From an uncultured Eubacteriales bacterium (GTDB lineage Bacteria > Bacillota > Clostridia > Oscillospirales > Acutalibacteraceae), in assembly GCA_934630995.1 (NCBI GenBank), contig CAKTXU010000051.1, forward strand, positions 1 to 9,088: DNA of 9,088 bases. Reading direction: 5' to 3'. The translations under genes were made by a program, and so were the position numbers. Positions 1 to 6,337 of this stretch are shown piece after piece. Position 1 is the stretch's first letter. Each line of letters begins with the position of its first letter. The notes below the pieces were generated by a model. The model ran no database searches. It was not told the origin of the DNA and worked only from the letters and a program-made list of their open reading frames with translations.

Positions 1-8
1 AGGCCGCC

Positions 9-959
9 TTACGCCTGCCCGTCTCCGCCGCCGCGTTTCTTTTTCAGCACCAGGAAGACGGCCACGCCGCCTCCGGCCACAACCACAACCGCTGCGGCAA
101 TACCGGCGATCAAGCCGATAGGAGCGCCCTTTTCCGGGGCCGTTGAGGAGGTGGAGGCGCTGCCGGCGGGGGCGGTGCCCGCGGCCGATGCGGCTGTCGT
201 CATGGTGGTGTCGCCGGACGACGCGGGCGCCTGTGTCGGGGCCTCGGTGGGAGGCGTGGTTTCCGCCTTTTTCACGAACATGTCCACCGTCACATACCAC
301 TTGGTGATATCCTCCCAATGGATGGTGTCGACAGCGCCACAGCCCACGACAAAGCGGATGCGATCCCCCTTGGATACCTTGAGATTGGAGAAGGAGGGCA
401 TCGTCAGGGTGTTGGGAACGGGAAGCTGGGGGTCGATATTGGCCCAACCGTCCCCCTCCGGCCAGATTTTTTCCTCACCCAGGAAAACAGCCACCTCGCG
501 GTTCATGGTGTTGTCGTCATTCATCCCATAATGGCGGATGATGTCGCAGCTCTGAATCGTCACATATCCGTCCTCCGGCGCCACGAAGGTTTGAACCGCG
601 TTGATGGAGCACTTTTTCACGTTGTCGAAGCCGGGCCGTATGTATAAATCGGTACTCCAGGGGCTGGACAGCTCCGCGGCGTCGTTTTTATCGTCGGGGT
701 TGGAGCTGTACAGGCCCAGGTTTTTCTCCATGGGGGTGAAATCGGTGTTGTAGGCGGTGGAGTACTCATATTGCCAGACGGTGCCGATTCCCGCCATGGC
801 CTCGTTGTCCCGGTAGAAGGGCGCTTTATAGGAGGTGACGTCGTACTGGGACACATCGATGGTTTCAGCGGCGGCGGTCAGGGAGGGAAGCAGCAGCAGA
901 CCGGTCAGCGCGGCGGACAGCAGCCGCTGCGCGGCAAAGGCGCGGTGCGTTTTATTCAA
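9..959 (-). CDS. Secreted, membrane-anchored surface protein with one all-beta domain (paralogue of the gene at 993-1796)
   Basis: This is a 316-residue protein of unknown function. An N-terminal signal peptide (basic residues, then LLSAALTGLLLLPSL, likely cleaved after AAA at residue 31) sends it out of the cell. Residues about 40-230 form a beta-rich domain with the motifs YKAPFY, QTFVAPEDGYVTI, EEKIWPEG and KGDRIRFVVG. A Thr/Pro/Ala/Ser-rich linker follows at about 232-277, then a hydrophobic helix at about 281-305 and a KKKR tail. No PxTG sorting motif precedes the helix, so it is probably held in the membrane rather than linked to the wall. The domain resembles jelly-roll, carbohydrate-binding-like modules of clostridial and Bacteroides secreted proteins (family memory, not a search). 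The start is a TTG codon at 959-957, supported by a strong AGGAGGAGG 8 nt upstream. It lies 33 nt downstream of its paralogue and is probably co-transcribed with it. Confidence 0.85.
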   Translation of the reverse strand: MNKTHRAFAAQRLLSAALTGLLLLPSLTAAAETIDVSQYDVTSYKAPFYRDNEAMAGIGTVWQYEYSTAYNTDFTPMEKNLGLYSSNPDDKNDAAELSSPWSTDLYIRPGFDNVKKCSINAVQTFVAPEDGYVTIQSCDIIRHYGMNDDNTMNREVAVFLGEEKIWPEGDGWANIDPQLPVPNTLTMPSFSNLKVSKGDRIRFVVGCGAVDTIHWEDITKWYVTVDMFVKKAETTPPTEAPTQAPASSGDTTMTTAASAAGTAPAGSASTSSTAPEKGAPIGLIAGIAAAVVVVAGGGVAVFLVLKKKRGGGDGQA

Positions 960-967
960 AAGGGATT

Positions 968-976
968 CCTCCTCCT
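968..976 (-). promoter_or_regulatory. Strong Shine-Dalgarno site that fixes the TTG start of the gene at 9-959
   Basis: On the minus strand the sequence reads AGGAGGAGG, then 8 nt, then TTG. No ATG or GTG at this position would begin the signal peptide properly. The near-perfect ribosome binding site therefore supports the rare TTG start. Confidence 0.8.
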
Positions 977-992
977 GTGATGATGGATGAAA

Positions 993-1796
993 TCAGCGGC
1001 TGTGCTTTTTCCCCAGGGCGAAGGCCAGCGCGGCCGCCGCAATCAGCATGGCTCCGGCCGCAGCGGCGGGAGCCGCGCCAGAACCGGTGGAGGGGTTGCC
1101 GTTTCCGTTCAGGGAAACGCCGTACAGCTTGACATTGACGTTCCATTTGACGTAGTCTTTCCAGTTCTGGTTCTTTTCCTTGTCGTCGAATCCGCAGCTG
1201 ACCACAAAGCGGAGCTTGTCGCCTTTGCGCATGACCAGGTTTTTCAGCTCTTCCACATCGGTTTTGTTTTCGCCGCTGGTTTTGGCCCAGGCGTCGCCCG
1301 CCGGCCAGATTTTCGTCTCGTTGAGGAATATGGCGCACTCGTTGCTGTAGCCCTCGTCATCGGCGTTGCCCGCGTTGCGCATAATGACGGAGGGATCGAC
1401 GGCCACCACGCCGTCACGGGGCGCCACAAAGGTTTGAGAGGCATTGATACGCTGGTTGCCGTTATAGCCTGGCTGCAGATACAGATCGGTGTTCCAGAAG
1501 GAAACGAGCCCGGCCTGCGTGACCTCTTCGCCGGCCACGTCACTCTCGTACAGGCCGTTGTCTCCCTTAACCATGGGCTTGAAGTCCATATCCTTTTCGA
1601 TCATATACTCGTATAACCAGAGGCTGCCGATCCCCTGCGTATTATCGGCGTTGTTGTATGAGGGGGCCTTATAGGTGGTCGTTTCACCGGGCGCCGCCAG
1701 CGCCGTCTGCGCGGGAACGGCCGCCAGCGCCAGGGCTGCTGCGGCCATCCAGGATAGGGTTCTGCGGATTTTCTGAAAAATTGGCCTTGTTTGCAT
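993..1796 (-). CDS. Secreted surface protein with all-beta domain and NPSTG sorting-like signal
   Basis: This is a 267-residue protein of unknown function, first of a two-gene unit with its paralogue downstream. The signal peptide has KIRR, a hydrophobic core MAAAALALAAVPA and a likely cut after ALA at residue 34. The beta-rich domain (about 40-225) matches the neighbour motif by motif: YKAPSY, GIGSLWLYEY, STDLY/NTDLY, QTFVAPRDGVVAV, ETKIWPAGDAW, KGDKLRFVVSCG. The C-terminus has NPSTG at 234-238, a hydrophobic stretch to about 261 and the basic tail KKHSR. This looks like a variant cell-wall sorting signal for a sortase encoded elsewhere. The frame is open upstream to 1985, but ATG at 1796-1794 was chosen because it begins the signal peptide and has AGGTG 5 nt before it. 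The carbohydrate-binding role is inferred from domain resemblance and from the divergent sugar operon. Confidence 0.87.
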   Translation of the reverse strand: MQTRPIFQKIRRTLSWMAAAALALAAVPAQTALAAPGETTTYKAPSYNNADNTQGIGSLWLYEYMIEKDMDFKPMVKGDNGLYESDVAGEEVTQAGLVSFWNTDLYLQPGYNGNQRINASQTFVAPRDGVVAVDPSVIMRNAGNADDEGYSNECAIFLNETKIWPAGDAWAKTSGENKTDVEELKNLVMRKGDKLRFVVSCGFDDKEKNQNWKDYVKWNVNVKLYGVSLNGNGNPSTGSGAAPAAAAGAMLIAAAALAFALGKKHSR

Positions 1797-1969
1797 GATG
1801 ACACCTGACTTTCTTTCCAAAATATTTTTAGCTCTCCCGTCCGGAAAACGGCCGTCGGAGCCTGCGTACGGCGGCTGGCAAAACTGCCGAATGGCCGGGG
1901 AGGAAACCGCCGGAAGGGGTTTAGCTAATATTTCCAACCCCCGGCTTTTTGCGGACGGATTTCTGTGCC
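1797..1969 (-). other. Foldable 5' leader of the surface-protein genes
   Basis: If transcription starts near 1969, the mRNA carries about 173 nt before the start codon. In RNA sense, AAATATTAGCT (about 1934-1924) can pair with AGCTaaaAATATTT (about 1832-1819), closing a GC-rich interior. That interior offers GGCGG/CCGCC, GGCA/TGCC and CTCC/GGAG helices. A competing hairpin GGGGTT/AACCCC (1936-1941 with 1916-1921) would use the same 5' segment as its loop. Two exclusive folds suggest a regulatory leader, but I recognise no known riboswitch class, and GC-rich DNA pairs easily by chance. Confidence 0.35.
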
Positions 1970-1975
1970 TTTTAT

Positions 1976-1984
1976 ATGCTAGCA
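1976..1984 (-). promoter_or_regulatory. Predicted extended -10 of the leftward promoter (surface-protein genes)
   Basis: On the minus strand the sequence reads TGC-TAGCAT, an extended -10 (TGN plus a 4/6 match to TATAAT). No TTGACA-like hexamer lies 17 nt upstream. It is exactly 18 nt from the end of the 54-bp element at 2000-2053, the same geometry as the rightward promoter. TATAAA overlapping at 1976-1971 is an alternative -10. Confidence 0.5.
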
Positions 1985-1999
1985 CACAATGTTTTCATC

Positions 2000-2053
2000 G
2001 TATTTGGATTTTTTCACACTAAAACAGTCCAATTTTTATGATTTGCCTTTTCG
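2000..2053 (-). promoter_or_regulatory. 54-bp control element, leftward copy
   Basis: Read on the minus strand, this matches the element at 2169-2222 at 44 of 54 positions with no gaps. Shared blocks are GCAAATC, TAAAAATTGGAC and AAATCCAAA. It contains an inverted pair TTGGA/TCCAA with 24 nt between the start of each arm. The TCCAAA arm sits next to where a -35 box would be, so a transcription activator bound here is a reasonable inference. No regulator gene is present in the window. Confidence 0.65.
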
Positions 2054-2168
2054 GCAATTTTCTTAAAGGTTTCCCACAGTTTTTCCGTTTTCCTCCAGCG
2101 ATGAGAAAGAGGGATTCAATCAGGAAATGCTTGCTGCCCTGCCCCTGGGAAGACAAGGTGAATTTTCA

Positions 2169-2222
2169 CGAAAATGCAAATCGTAAAAATTGGACGGTTA
2201 TATTCAAAATAAATCCAAACAC
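2169..2222 (+). promoter_or_regulatory. 54-bp control element, rightward copy
   Basis: This is the second copy of the element, facing the oxidoreductase operon. The TTGGA/TCCAA arms are at 2190-2194 and 2214-2218, the same spacing as in the leftward copy. The two copies are separated by 115 bp (2054-2168), in which I see nothing recognisable. Similarity stops at the end of the element except for a shared GTGCTA..ATA at the -10 region. Confidence 0.65.
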
Positions 2223-2237
2223 TTTTTTCAGGAGGCG

Positions 2238-2246
2238 TGCTAAGAT
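2238..2246 (+). promoter_or_regulatory. Predicted extended -10 of the rightward promoter (oxidoreductase operon)
   Basis: The sequence is TGC-TAAGAT, 18 nt after the 54-bp element. The hexamer at the -35 position (about 2218-2223, AACACT) is a poor match. This predicts an activator-dependent promoter with a start near 2253 and a leader of about 80 nt before the GTG at 2333. Confidence 0.5.
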
Positions 2247-2247
2247 A

Positions 2248-2274
2248 CCCTTGAGACCGAATGGGTCTCAAGGG
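2248..2274 (+). promoter_or_regulatory. Perfect 11-bp palindrome, possible operator or 5' hairpin
   Basis: CCCTTGAGACC at 2248-2258 and GGTCTCAAGGG at 2264-2274 are exact inverted repeats around a 5-nt gap. AAGA (2242-2245) and TCTT (2277-2280) add an outer match. If the predicted start near 2253 is right, the palindrome spans it, as a repressor operator would. If transcription starts upstream, the RNA would form a stable hairpin. The following TCTTTCAATTT is too weak for a clear terminator. Confidence 0.6.
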
Positions 2275-2332
2275 CGTCTTTCAATTTGAACTACTACTTA
2301 AGACTTGTCAATTGCAGAAAGGATGATTCCCA

Positions 2333-3385
2333 GTGAAAGTGGCGGTTATCGGGTGCGGGACCATTGCGAACGGCGCGCATATTCCTGCCTACATGAAAAA
2401 CAAGGAGGCGGAAATTGCCTATTTTTGCGATATTCTGCCCGAGCGTGCGGAAAAGGCCGTCGAGGCATGCGGCTGCGGCCAGGCGGTAACGGACTATCAT
2501 GCTATCCTGAAGGACCCGTCGGTGGAGGCGGTGTCGGTGTGCACCCCCAACAACGTGCACGCGGCCATCGCCATTGACTGCCTGCGGGCTGGGAAAAACG
2601 TGCTGTGCGAGAAGCCCGCGGCCCGCACCTATGCCGAGGCGCTCCAAATGCAGCAAGCCCAGCATGAAACCGGCAAGGTACTGAATATCGGGGTGGTCAA
2701 CCGTTTCAACGACGGTGTGAACCGCATCCGTGACTACATACGCAGCGGCAAGCTGGGCGAGGTGTATCAGGTGTATGTCAGCTTCCGCGCCAATCGCAGC
2801 ATTCCCGGCCTGGGCGGGGCCTTCACCACCAAGGCCATCGCCGGAGGCGGTGTCCTTATCGACTGGGGCGTCCATTATCTGGATATCGTCATGTATTGCT
2901 GCGGCGACCCCGCCCCGCTGACCGTATCCGGGGAGACCTTCTGCCGTCTGGGAAAAGATATGAAAAATTATGTGTATACGGATATGTGGGCGGGACCGCC
3001 CCAATTCGACGGAGTGTACGATGTGGACGACGCCGTCACCGGGTTCATCCGCACCGCGGGACCGGTCATCACCTTCAACGGTGCCTGGGCTCAGAACATC
3101 GGCGAGGCGGAGGAATACATCGATTTTCTGGGGGACAAGGCGGGCATCCGCCTCCAGTACGGCAAGGGGTTCCGTCTGTATACCACGGAAAGCGGCGCTT
3201 TGGTTTCCTATGAACCGAAATTCCCGGTCCGCAACCACTTTGAAAATGAAATCGACGCCTTCCTGCGCTGCATCCGCACCGGGGAAAAGCTGCCCTCTCA
3301 CATCGATACCGTGCTTCCCACCGCCCGTATGATGCAGGCGGTCTATGATTCCGCTGAGCAGCACAAGGAAATCCGGCTTGACTGA
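2333..3385 (+). CDS. Gfo/Idh/MocA family oxidoreductase (sugar or cyclitol dehydrogenase-like)
   Basis: This 350-residue cytoplasmic enzyme is of normal length for the family and probably oxidises or reduces a sugar, glycoside or cyclitol hydroxyl with NAD(P). The N-terminal Rossmann fold has GCGTIA at residues 7-12. CEKP follows with Lys94, then the C-terminal domain with GGGVLIDWGVHYLD, giving Asp177 and His181. This Lys/Asp/His set is the usual catalytic arrangement. The start is GTG at 2333: it begins directly with the first beta strand (KVAVIG) and has AAAGGA 9 nt upstream. It is the first gene of the plus-strand operon, 21 nt before the next. Family assignment is firm; the substrate is unknown. 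Confidence 0.92.
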   Translation: MKVAVIGCGTIANGAHIPAYMKNKEAEIAYFCDILPERAEKAVEACGCGQAVTDYHAILKDPSVEAVSVCTPNNVHAAIAIDCLRAGKNVLCEKPAARTYAEALQMQQAQHETGKVLNIGVVNRFNDGVNRIRDYIRSGKLGEVYQVYVSFRANRSIPGLGGAFTTKAIAGGGVLIDWGVHYLDIVMYCCGDPAPLTVSGETFCRLGKDMKNYVYTDMWAGPPQFDGVYDVDDAVTGFIRTAGPVITFNGAWAQNIGEAEEYIDFLGDKAGIRLQYGKGFRLYTTESGALVSYEPKFPVRNHFENEIDAFLRCIRTGEKLPSHIDTVLPTARMMQAVYDSAEQHKEIRLD

Positions 3386-3406
3386 GCCGGGGAAGGGAAT
3401 CCCATC

Positions 3407-4249
3407 ATGACGAAAATCGGCTTCATCGATTACTATCTGGACGAGTGGCACGCCAACAACTATCCGGCCTGGATCAAAGAGGCGTCGGGCGGGGAGATGG
3501 AGGTGGCCTGGGCTTATGGGCATATCGACAGCCCCATCGGCGGCATGACCACCGACGAATGGTGCCGCACCTACGGCATTCCCCGCTGCGGCTCCATCGA
3601 GGAGCTCATCGACAGGAGCGACGCGCTCATCGTCCTGTCTCCCGACAACTGCGAGATGCATGAGCTGCTCTGCCAGCTGCCCCTGCGTTCGGGCAAGCTC
3701 ACCTATGTGGACAAAACCTTTGCCCCCGATCTCCCCACGGCCCGGCGCATCTTCGCTCTGGCCGAGGAGAACAGCACCCCCTGCTACTCCACCTCCGCCC
3801 TGCGCTTTGCCGAGGAGTACGCGGGCGTGGACGCCAAAACCGTCTCGGCGGTGAACTGCTGGGGACCCGGCAATTTTGAAACCTATTCCATCCATCAGCT
3901 GGAACCGCTGATGATGCTCATGGACGCGCCCGCCAAACGGACGCTGTTCCTGCCCGGAGACGGCTGGTACTCCTGCTCCATCGAATTCATGGACGGGCGG
4001 TTCGGCACCCTGTCCGGCTATGCCGGGGGCAGCCCCTTCCTGACCAACATCTGCATGCAGGGCGGCAACCGGTTCGTCGAGGTGAAATCCGACTTTTTCC
4101 GCGCCTTTATCGCGGAGCTGGTCGACTTCTTCCGCACCGGCGCGCCCAAGGTCTCCCATGAGGAGACGCTGCGGATCATGGCGGCGCGCACAGCGGCGCT
4201 GGAGGCGGCGCGGCATCCGGGCCAATGGGCTGCGGTGGAGGAGGTCTGA
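3407..4249 (+). CDS. Short Gfo/Idh/MocA-like protein lacking the dinucleotide-binding glycine motif
   Basis: This is a 280-residue protein, about 70 shorter than its full-length neighbours. It begins KIGFID at the position of the first Rossmann strand, but continues YYLDEWHANNYPAW instead of GxGxxG. The segment TYVDKTF (Lys103) stands where EKP normally is, and ETYSIHQLEP (His163) stands near the usual Asp/His site, so the normal DxxxH is not kept. It ends in FFRTGAPKVSHEETLRIM, typical of the family's C-terminus. It may be a partner subunit, a non-redox sugar-binding protein or an enzyme with altered chemistry. The ATG at 3407 is backed by GGAAGGGA 8 nt upstream. The reading frame is intact and shows no sign of decay. 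Confidence 0.85.
   Translation: MTKIGFIDYYLDEWHANNYPAWIKEASGGEMEVAWAYGHIDSPIGGMTTDEWCRTYGIPRCGSIEELIDRSDALIVLSPDNCEMHELLCQLPLRSGKLTYVDKTFAPDLPTARRIFALAEENSTPCYSTSALRFAEEYAGVDAKTVSAVNCWGPGNFETYSIHQLEPLMMLMDAPAKRTLFLPGDGWYSCSIEFMDGRFGTLSGYAGGSPFLTNICMQGGNRFVEVKSDFFRAFIAELVDFFRTGAPKVSHEETLRIMAARTAALEAARHPGQWAAVEEV
4237..4245 (+). promoter_or_regulatory. Shine-Dalgarno site selecting the ATG at 4255
   Basis: GGAGGAGGT lies 9 nt before ATG 4255, inside the last codons of the preceding gene. It favours 4255 over the in-frame ATG at 4225, which would add a Gly-rich non-conserved extension and overlap the preceding gene by 25 bp. Confidence 0.8.
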
Positions 4250-4254
4250 TCGGT

Positions 4255-5118
4255 ATGGACGGTTTTAAAATCGGTATCATGGCGGATTCCCTCCGCCTGC
4301 CCTTCCGGGAAAGCCTGGAAACCGCCAAGCGGCTGGGGGCGGACGGGGTGCAGCTCTACGCTGTGGAGGGGGAGATGGCCCCGGAAAACCTGACCACAGC
4401 CGGCATCGCGGAAAAACGGGATATTCTGGAAAGCTGCGGCCTCACGGTCTCGGCCCTGTGCGGGGACCTGGGGGGGCACGGCTTCACCCGGGCGGAGGAT
4501 AACGCGAAGAAAATTGAGCGCTCCAAGCGGATCATCGATTTGGCCCTGGAGCTGGACTGCCGGGTGGTGACCACCCATATCGGGGTCATACCGGCCGATA
4601 CCGGCTGCCGTACCTATGATACGCTGCGAGAGGCCTGTAACATACTGGCGGCCTATGCCCACCGCAGCGGCGGCTATTTTGCCATCGAGACCGGGCCGGA
4701 GCCCGCCGCACGGCTGCGGGATTTTCTGGACGGCCTGGATACCCCGGGGGTGGCGGTCAATCTGGACCCCGCCAATCTGGTGATGGTCACGGGCGACTGC
4801 CCGATCCGGGCCGCTGAAATTCTGGCGCCGTATATCGTCCATACCCACGCCAAGGATGGCGTGATGCGCAGGCAGACCGATCCCCGGATCATCTATGACT
4901 TTTTTGCCGAAGGCGGCATCGGCGATCTCCGTCTATCCGACTATTTCCGGGAGGTGCCGCTGGGGCAGGGACAGGTGGATTTCGACGCCTATCTCGCCGC
5001 TCTGCGCGCGGCCGGATATCACGGCTTTCTGACCATTGAACGGGAGGTGGGAGAGGATCCCGCCGCCGACATCGCGGCCGCGGTGGCCTTCCTGAAGGAG
5101 AAAACCGCGGCCCTGTGA
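4255..5118 (+). CDS. Sugar isomerase/epimerase, xylose-isomerase-like TIM barrel
   Basis: This 287-residue cytoplasmic protein belongs to the AP-endonuclease-2/xylose-isomerase-like superfamily. It is expected to isomerise, epimerise or eliminate on a (keto-)sugar using a divalent metal. The likely metal ligands occur in the family order: Glu145 in AIETGPEP, Asp171 in NLDPANL, His198 in VHTHAKD, and Glu262 in LTIERE. The N-terminal FKIGIMADSL and the repeated beta-alpha pattern fit the barrel. It starts 5 nt after the stop of the short Gfo/Idh gene, so the two are translationally close. Within known pathways, relatives include IolE/IolI (inositol), D-tagatose 3-epimerase and the C-glycoside-cleaving DgpC. 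The sequence alone does not choose among them. Confidence 0.9.
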   Translation: MDGFKIGIMADSLRLPFRESLETAKRLGADGVQLYAVEGEMAPENLTTAGIAEKRDILESCGLTVSALCGDLGGHGFTRAEDNAKKIERSKRIIDLALELDCRVVTTHIGVIPADTGCRTYDTLREACNILAAYAHRSGGYFAIETGPEPAARLRDFLDGLDTPGVAVNLDPANLVMVTGDCPIRAAEILAPYIVHTHAKDGVMRRQTDPRIIYDFFAEGGIGDLRLSDYFREVPLGQGQVDFDAYLAALRAAGYHGFLTIEREVGEDPAADIAAAVAFLKEKTAAL

Positions 5119-5143
5119 GTATAGCGCGAGGAATGAGACTCTG

Positions 5144-6211
5144 ATGCAAACGAAAAGCTATGGCATCCTGCTGATAGGCTGCGGGCATATCGGGGAGGAG
5201 CATCTGGCAGATATCTATTACCGGGACAATATCCGGATTGAGGCGGTGGCGGACAGCCGGGAGGAACGGGCGCTGCTGTTCGCCCGCCGGTTCGGCGCGC
5301 GGCATTACGGGACGGATTACCGTCCGTTCCTGGCGGATCCCCGGGTGGATATCGTCATCATCGCCACCTATGCCGATTCCCACACGGCGATTCTGCGGGA
5401 CTGCTTGGCGGCGGGAAAGCACGTGCTGTGCGAAAAGCCCATCGCGGACACCATGGAAATGGGACGGGAGTTTTATGCCCTGGTCAAGGGGGCCGGGACA
5501 AAGGTGCTGGTGGCCCATATCCTGCGGCACAACCGCTCCTATCACCGGCTTGCGGAGCTGATACGGGGCGGCGCGGTGGGAGAGCTGCGGCTGATGCGGA
5601 TGGTGCAGAACCATCACGCGATGGATTGGACGCGGTACAAACGGCTGATGGCGGATTGCCCTCCCATCGTCGACTGCGGCGTGCACTATCTGGATGTGAT
5701 GCAGTGGTTTGCCGGGGCGCCCATCACGGAGGTGGGCGGTGTCAGCGCCCGGCTGGACGAGGACGCGCCCCGGGACAACCACGGCATCGTCCAGGTCCGT
5801 CTGGCGAACGGCTGTACAGGGATTTACGAGGCGGGCTGGAGCCGGAATCTGGCGTCGGAGAATCTGAAGGAGTTTATCGGCACCAGGGGGCGGCTGACCC
5901 TGACCCTCAGGGAAAACCGGATCGAAAACCGGGAGGAGGGCGATCTCATCACCCACTATTCCAGCGTGACGGGGGAATATACCGCCGTCAACGTCCCCTC
6001 CAAATACAAGGATATGTACGCTCAGGTATCCGCCCTGATCGACATGATCGAAAAGGACGCGCCTGCCTCCCCCACCATAGAAGAGGCTTTTTCCGCCTTC
6101 GCCGCCGCCATGCTGGCCCAGGAGGCTATGGAAACCGGCGGCAGGCTCCCCGTGGTCCTTCCCGCCCCGTCGCTGTCCGGCGGGAGCAATCGTGTCGGCC
6201 GGTCGGGATAA
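5144..6211 (+). CDS. Second full-length Gfo/Idh/MocA family oxidoreductase
   Basis: This is a 355-residue NAD(P)-dependent dehydrogenase. The Rossmann motif GCGHIG is at residues 12-17, CEKP follows with Lys98, and VDCGVHYLD gives Asp177 and His181. All catalytic positions are therefore present. It is only moderately similar to the enzyme at 2333-3385, so they are probably different steps (for example oxidation of one sugar and reduction of another) rather than a recent duplication. It lies 25 nt after the isomerase gene, with GAGGAA 10 nt before ATG. The Gly/Ser-rich last 15 residues look like an unstructured tail. It is the last gene of the tight operon. Confidence 0.92.
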   Translation: MQTKSYGILLIGCGHIGEEHLADIYYRDNIRIEAVADSREERALLFARRFGARHYGTDYRPFLADPRVDIVIIATYADSHTAILRDCLAAGKHVLCEKPIADTMEMGREFYALVKGAGTKVLVAHILRHNRSYHRLAELIRGGAVGELRLMRMVQNHHAMDWTRYKRLMADCPPIVDCGVHYLDVMQWFAGAPITEVGGVSARLDEDAPRDNHGIVQVRLANGCTGIYEAGWSRNLASENLKEFIGTRGRLTLTLRENRIENREEGDLITHYSSVTGEYTAVNVPSKYKDMYAQVSALIDMIEKDAPASPTIEEAFSAFAAAMLAQEAMETGGRLPVVLPAPSLSGGSNRVGRSG

Positions 6212-6221
6212 TCCGTCCGGC
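6198..6221 (+). terminator. Hairpin over the end of the oxidoreductase gene, possible weak terminator
   Basis: GCCGGTCGG pairs with CCGTCCGGC around a GATAAT loop, with one T-T mismatch in the 9-position stem. It covers the TAA stop at 6209-6211 and is followed only by TTT. It could partly terminate the operon before the next gene. Confidence 0.35.
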
Positions 6222-6254
6222 TTTGGATGTCAGTGAAGCTGTGTCATATACTCA

Positions 6255-6283
6255 TTGTGATTTTCCGGTAGCTGTGGTATATC
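6255..6283 (+). promoter_or_regulatory. Predicted sigma-A promoter for the UROD-like gene
   Basis: TTGTGA at 6255-6260, a 17-nt spacer, and TATATC at 6278-6283 preceded by TGG make a good housekeeping promoter with an extended -10. It lies in the 126-nt gap before the UROD-like gene, so that gene may be transcribed independently of the operon. Confidence 0.5.
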
Positions 6284-6337
6284 AGAACGCATAGACACTG
6301 TTGCTTTGTCGGGCTTGGAATGGTGGAGACACCGGGA

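Noticed and set aside
987..1616. 209-codon open frame on the plus strand
   Set aside because: It is antisense to the secreted protein at 993-1796, which has a signal peptide, paralogue and sorting motif.
1797..1969. Known riboswitch such as the cyclic-di-GMP class
   Set aside because: The conserved core expected for c-di-GMP-I (GCAAA/GGCC receptor pattern), and cores of the SAM or cobalamin type, were not found by eye.
1797..1985. Upstream extension of the surface-protein gene at 993-1796
   Set aside because: The extra 63 residues are Arg/Pro-rich and unlike a signal peptide, and they would place the signal peptide internally.
1795..2289. Small plus-strand open frames in the divergent control region
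   Set aside because: They overlap the conserved promoter elements and leader, have no convincing ribosome binding site and encode no recognisable sequence.
2294..4225. 643-codon open frame on the minus strand
   Set aside because: It lies antisense to two well-supported Gfo/Idh-type genes, has low-complexity Gly/Ala/Arg/His-rich composition with no domain, and is expected opposite GC-rich coding DNA.
4889..5956. 355-codon open frame on the minus strand (and similar ones at 4018-4848, 6638-7417)
   Set aside because: These are antisense shadows of the isomerase, second dehydrogenase and URO-D-like genes; they have no recognisable motif.
2333..6211. Inositol (iol) operon
   Set aside because: The dehydrogenase and isomerase families fit, but no IolB, IolC, IolD or IolJ-type gene is present, so gene symbols would be unjustified.
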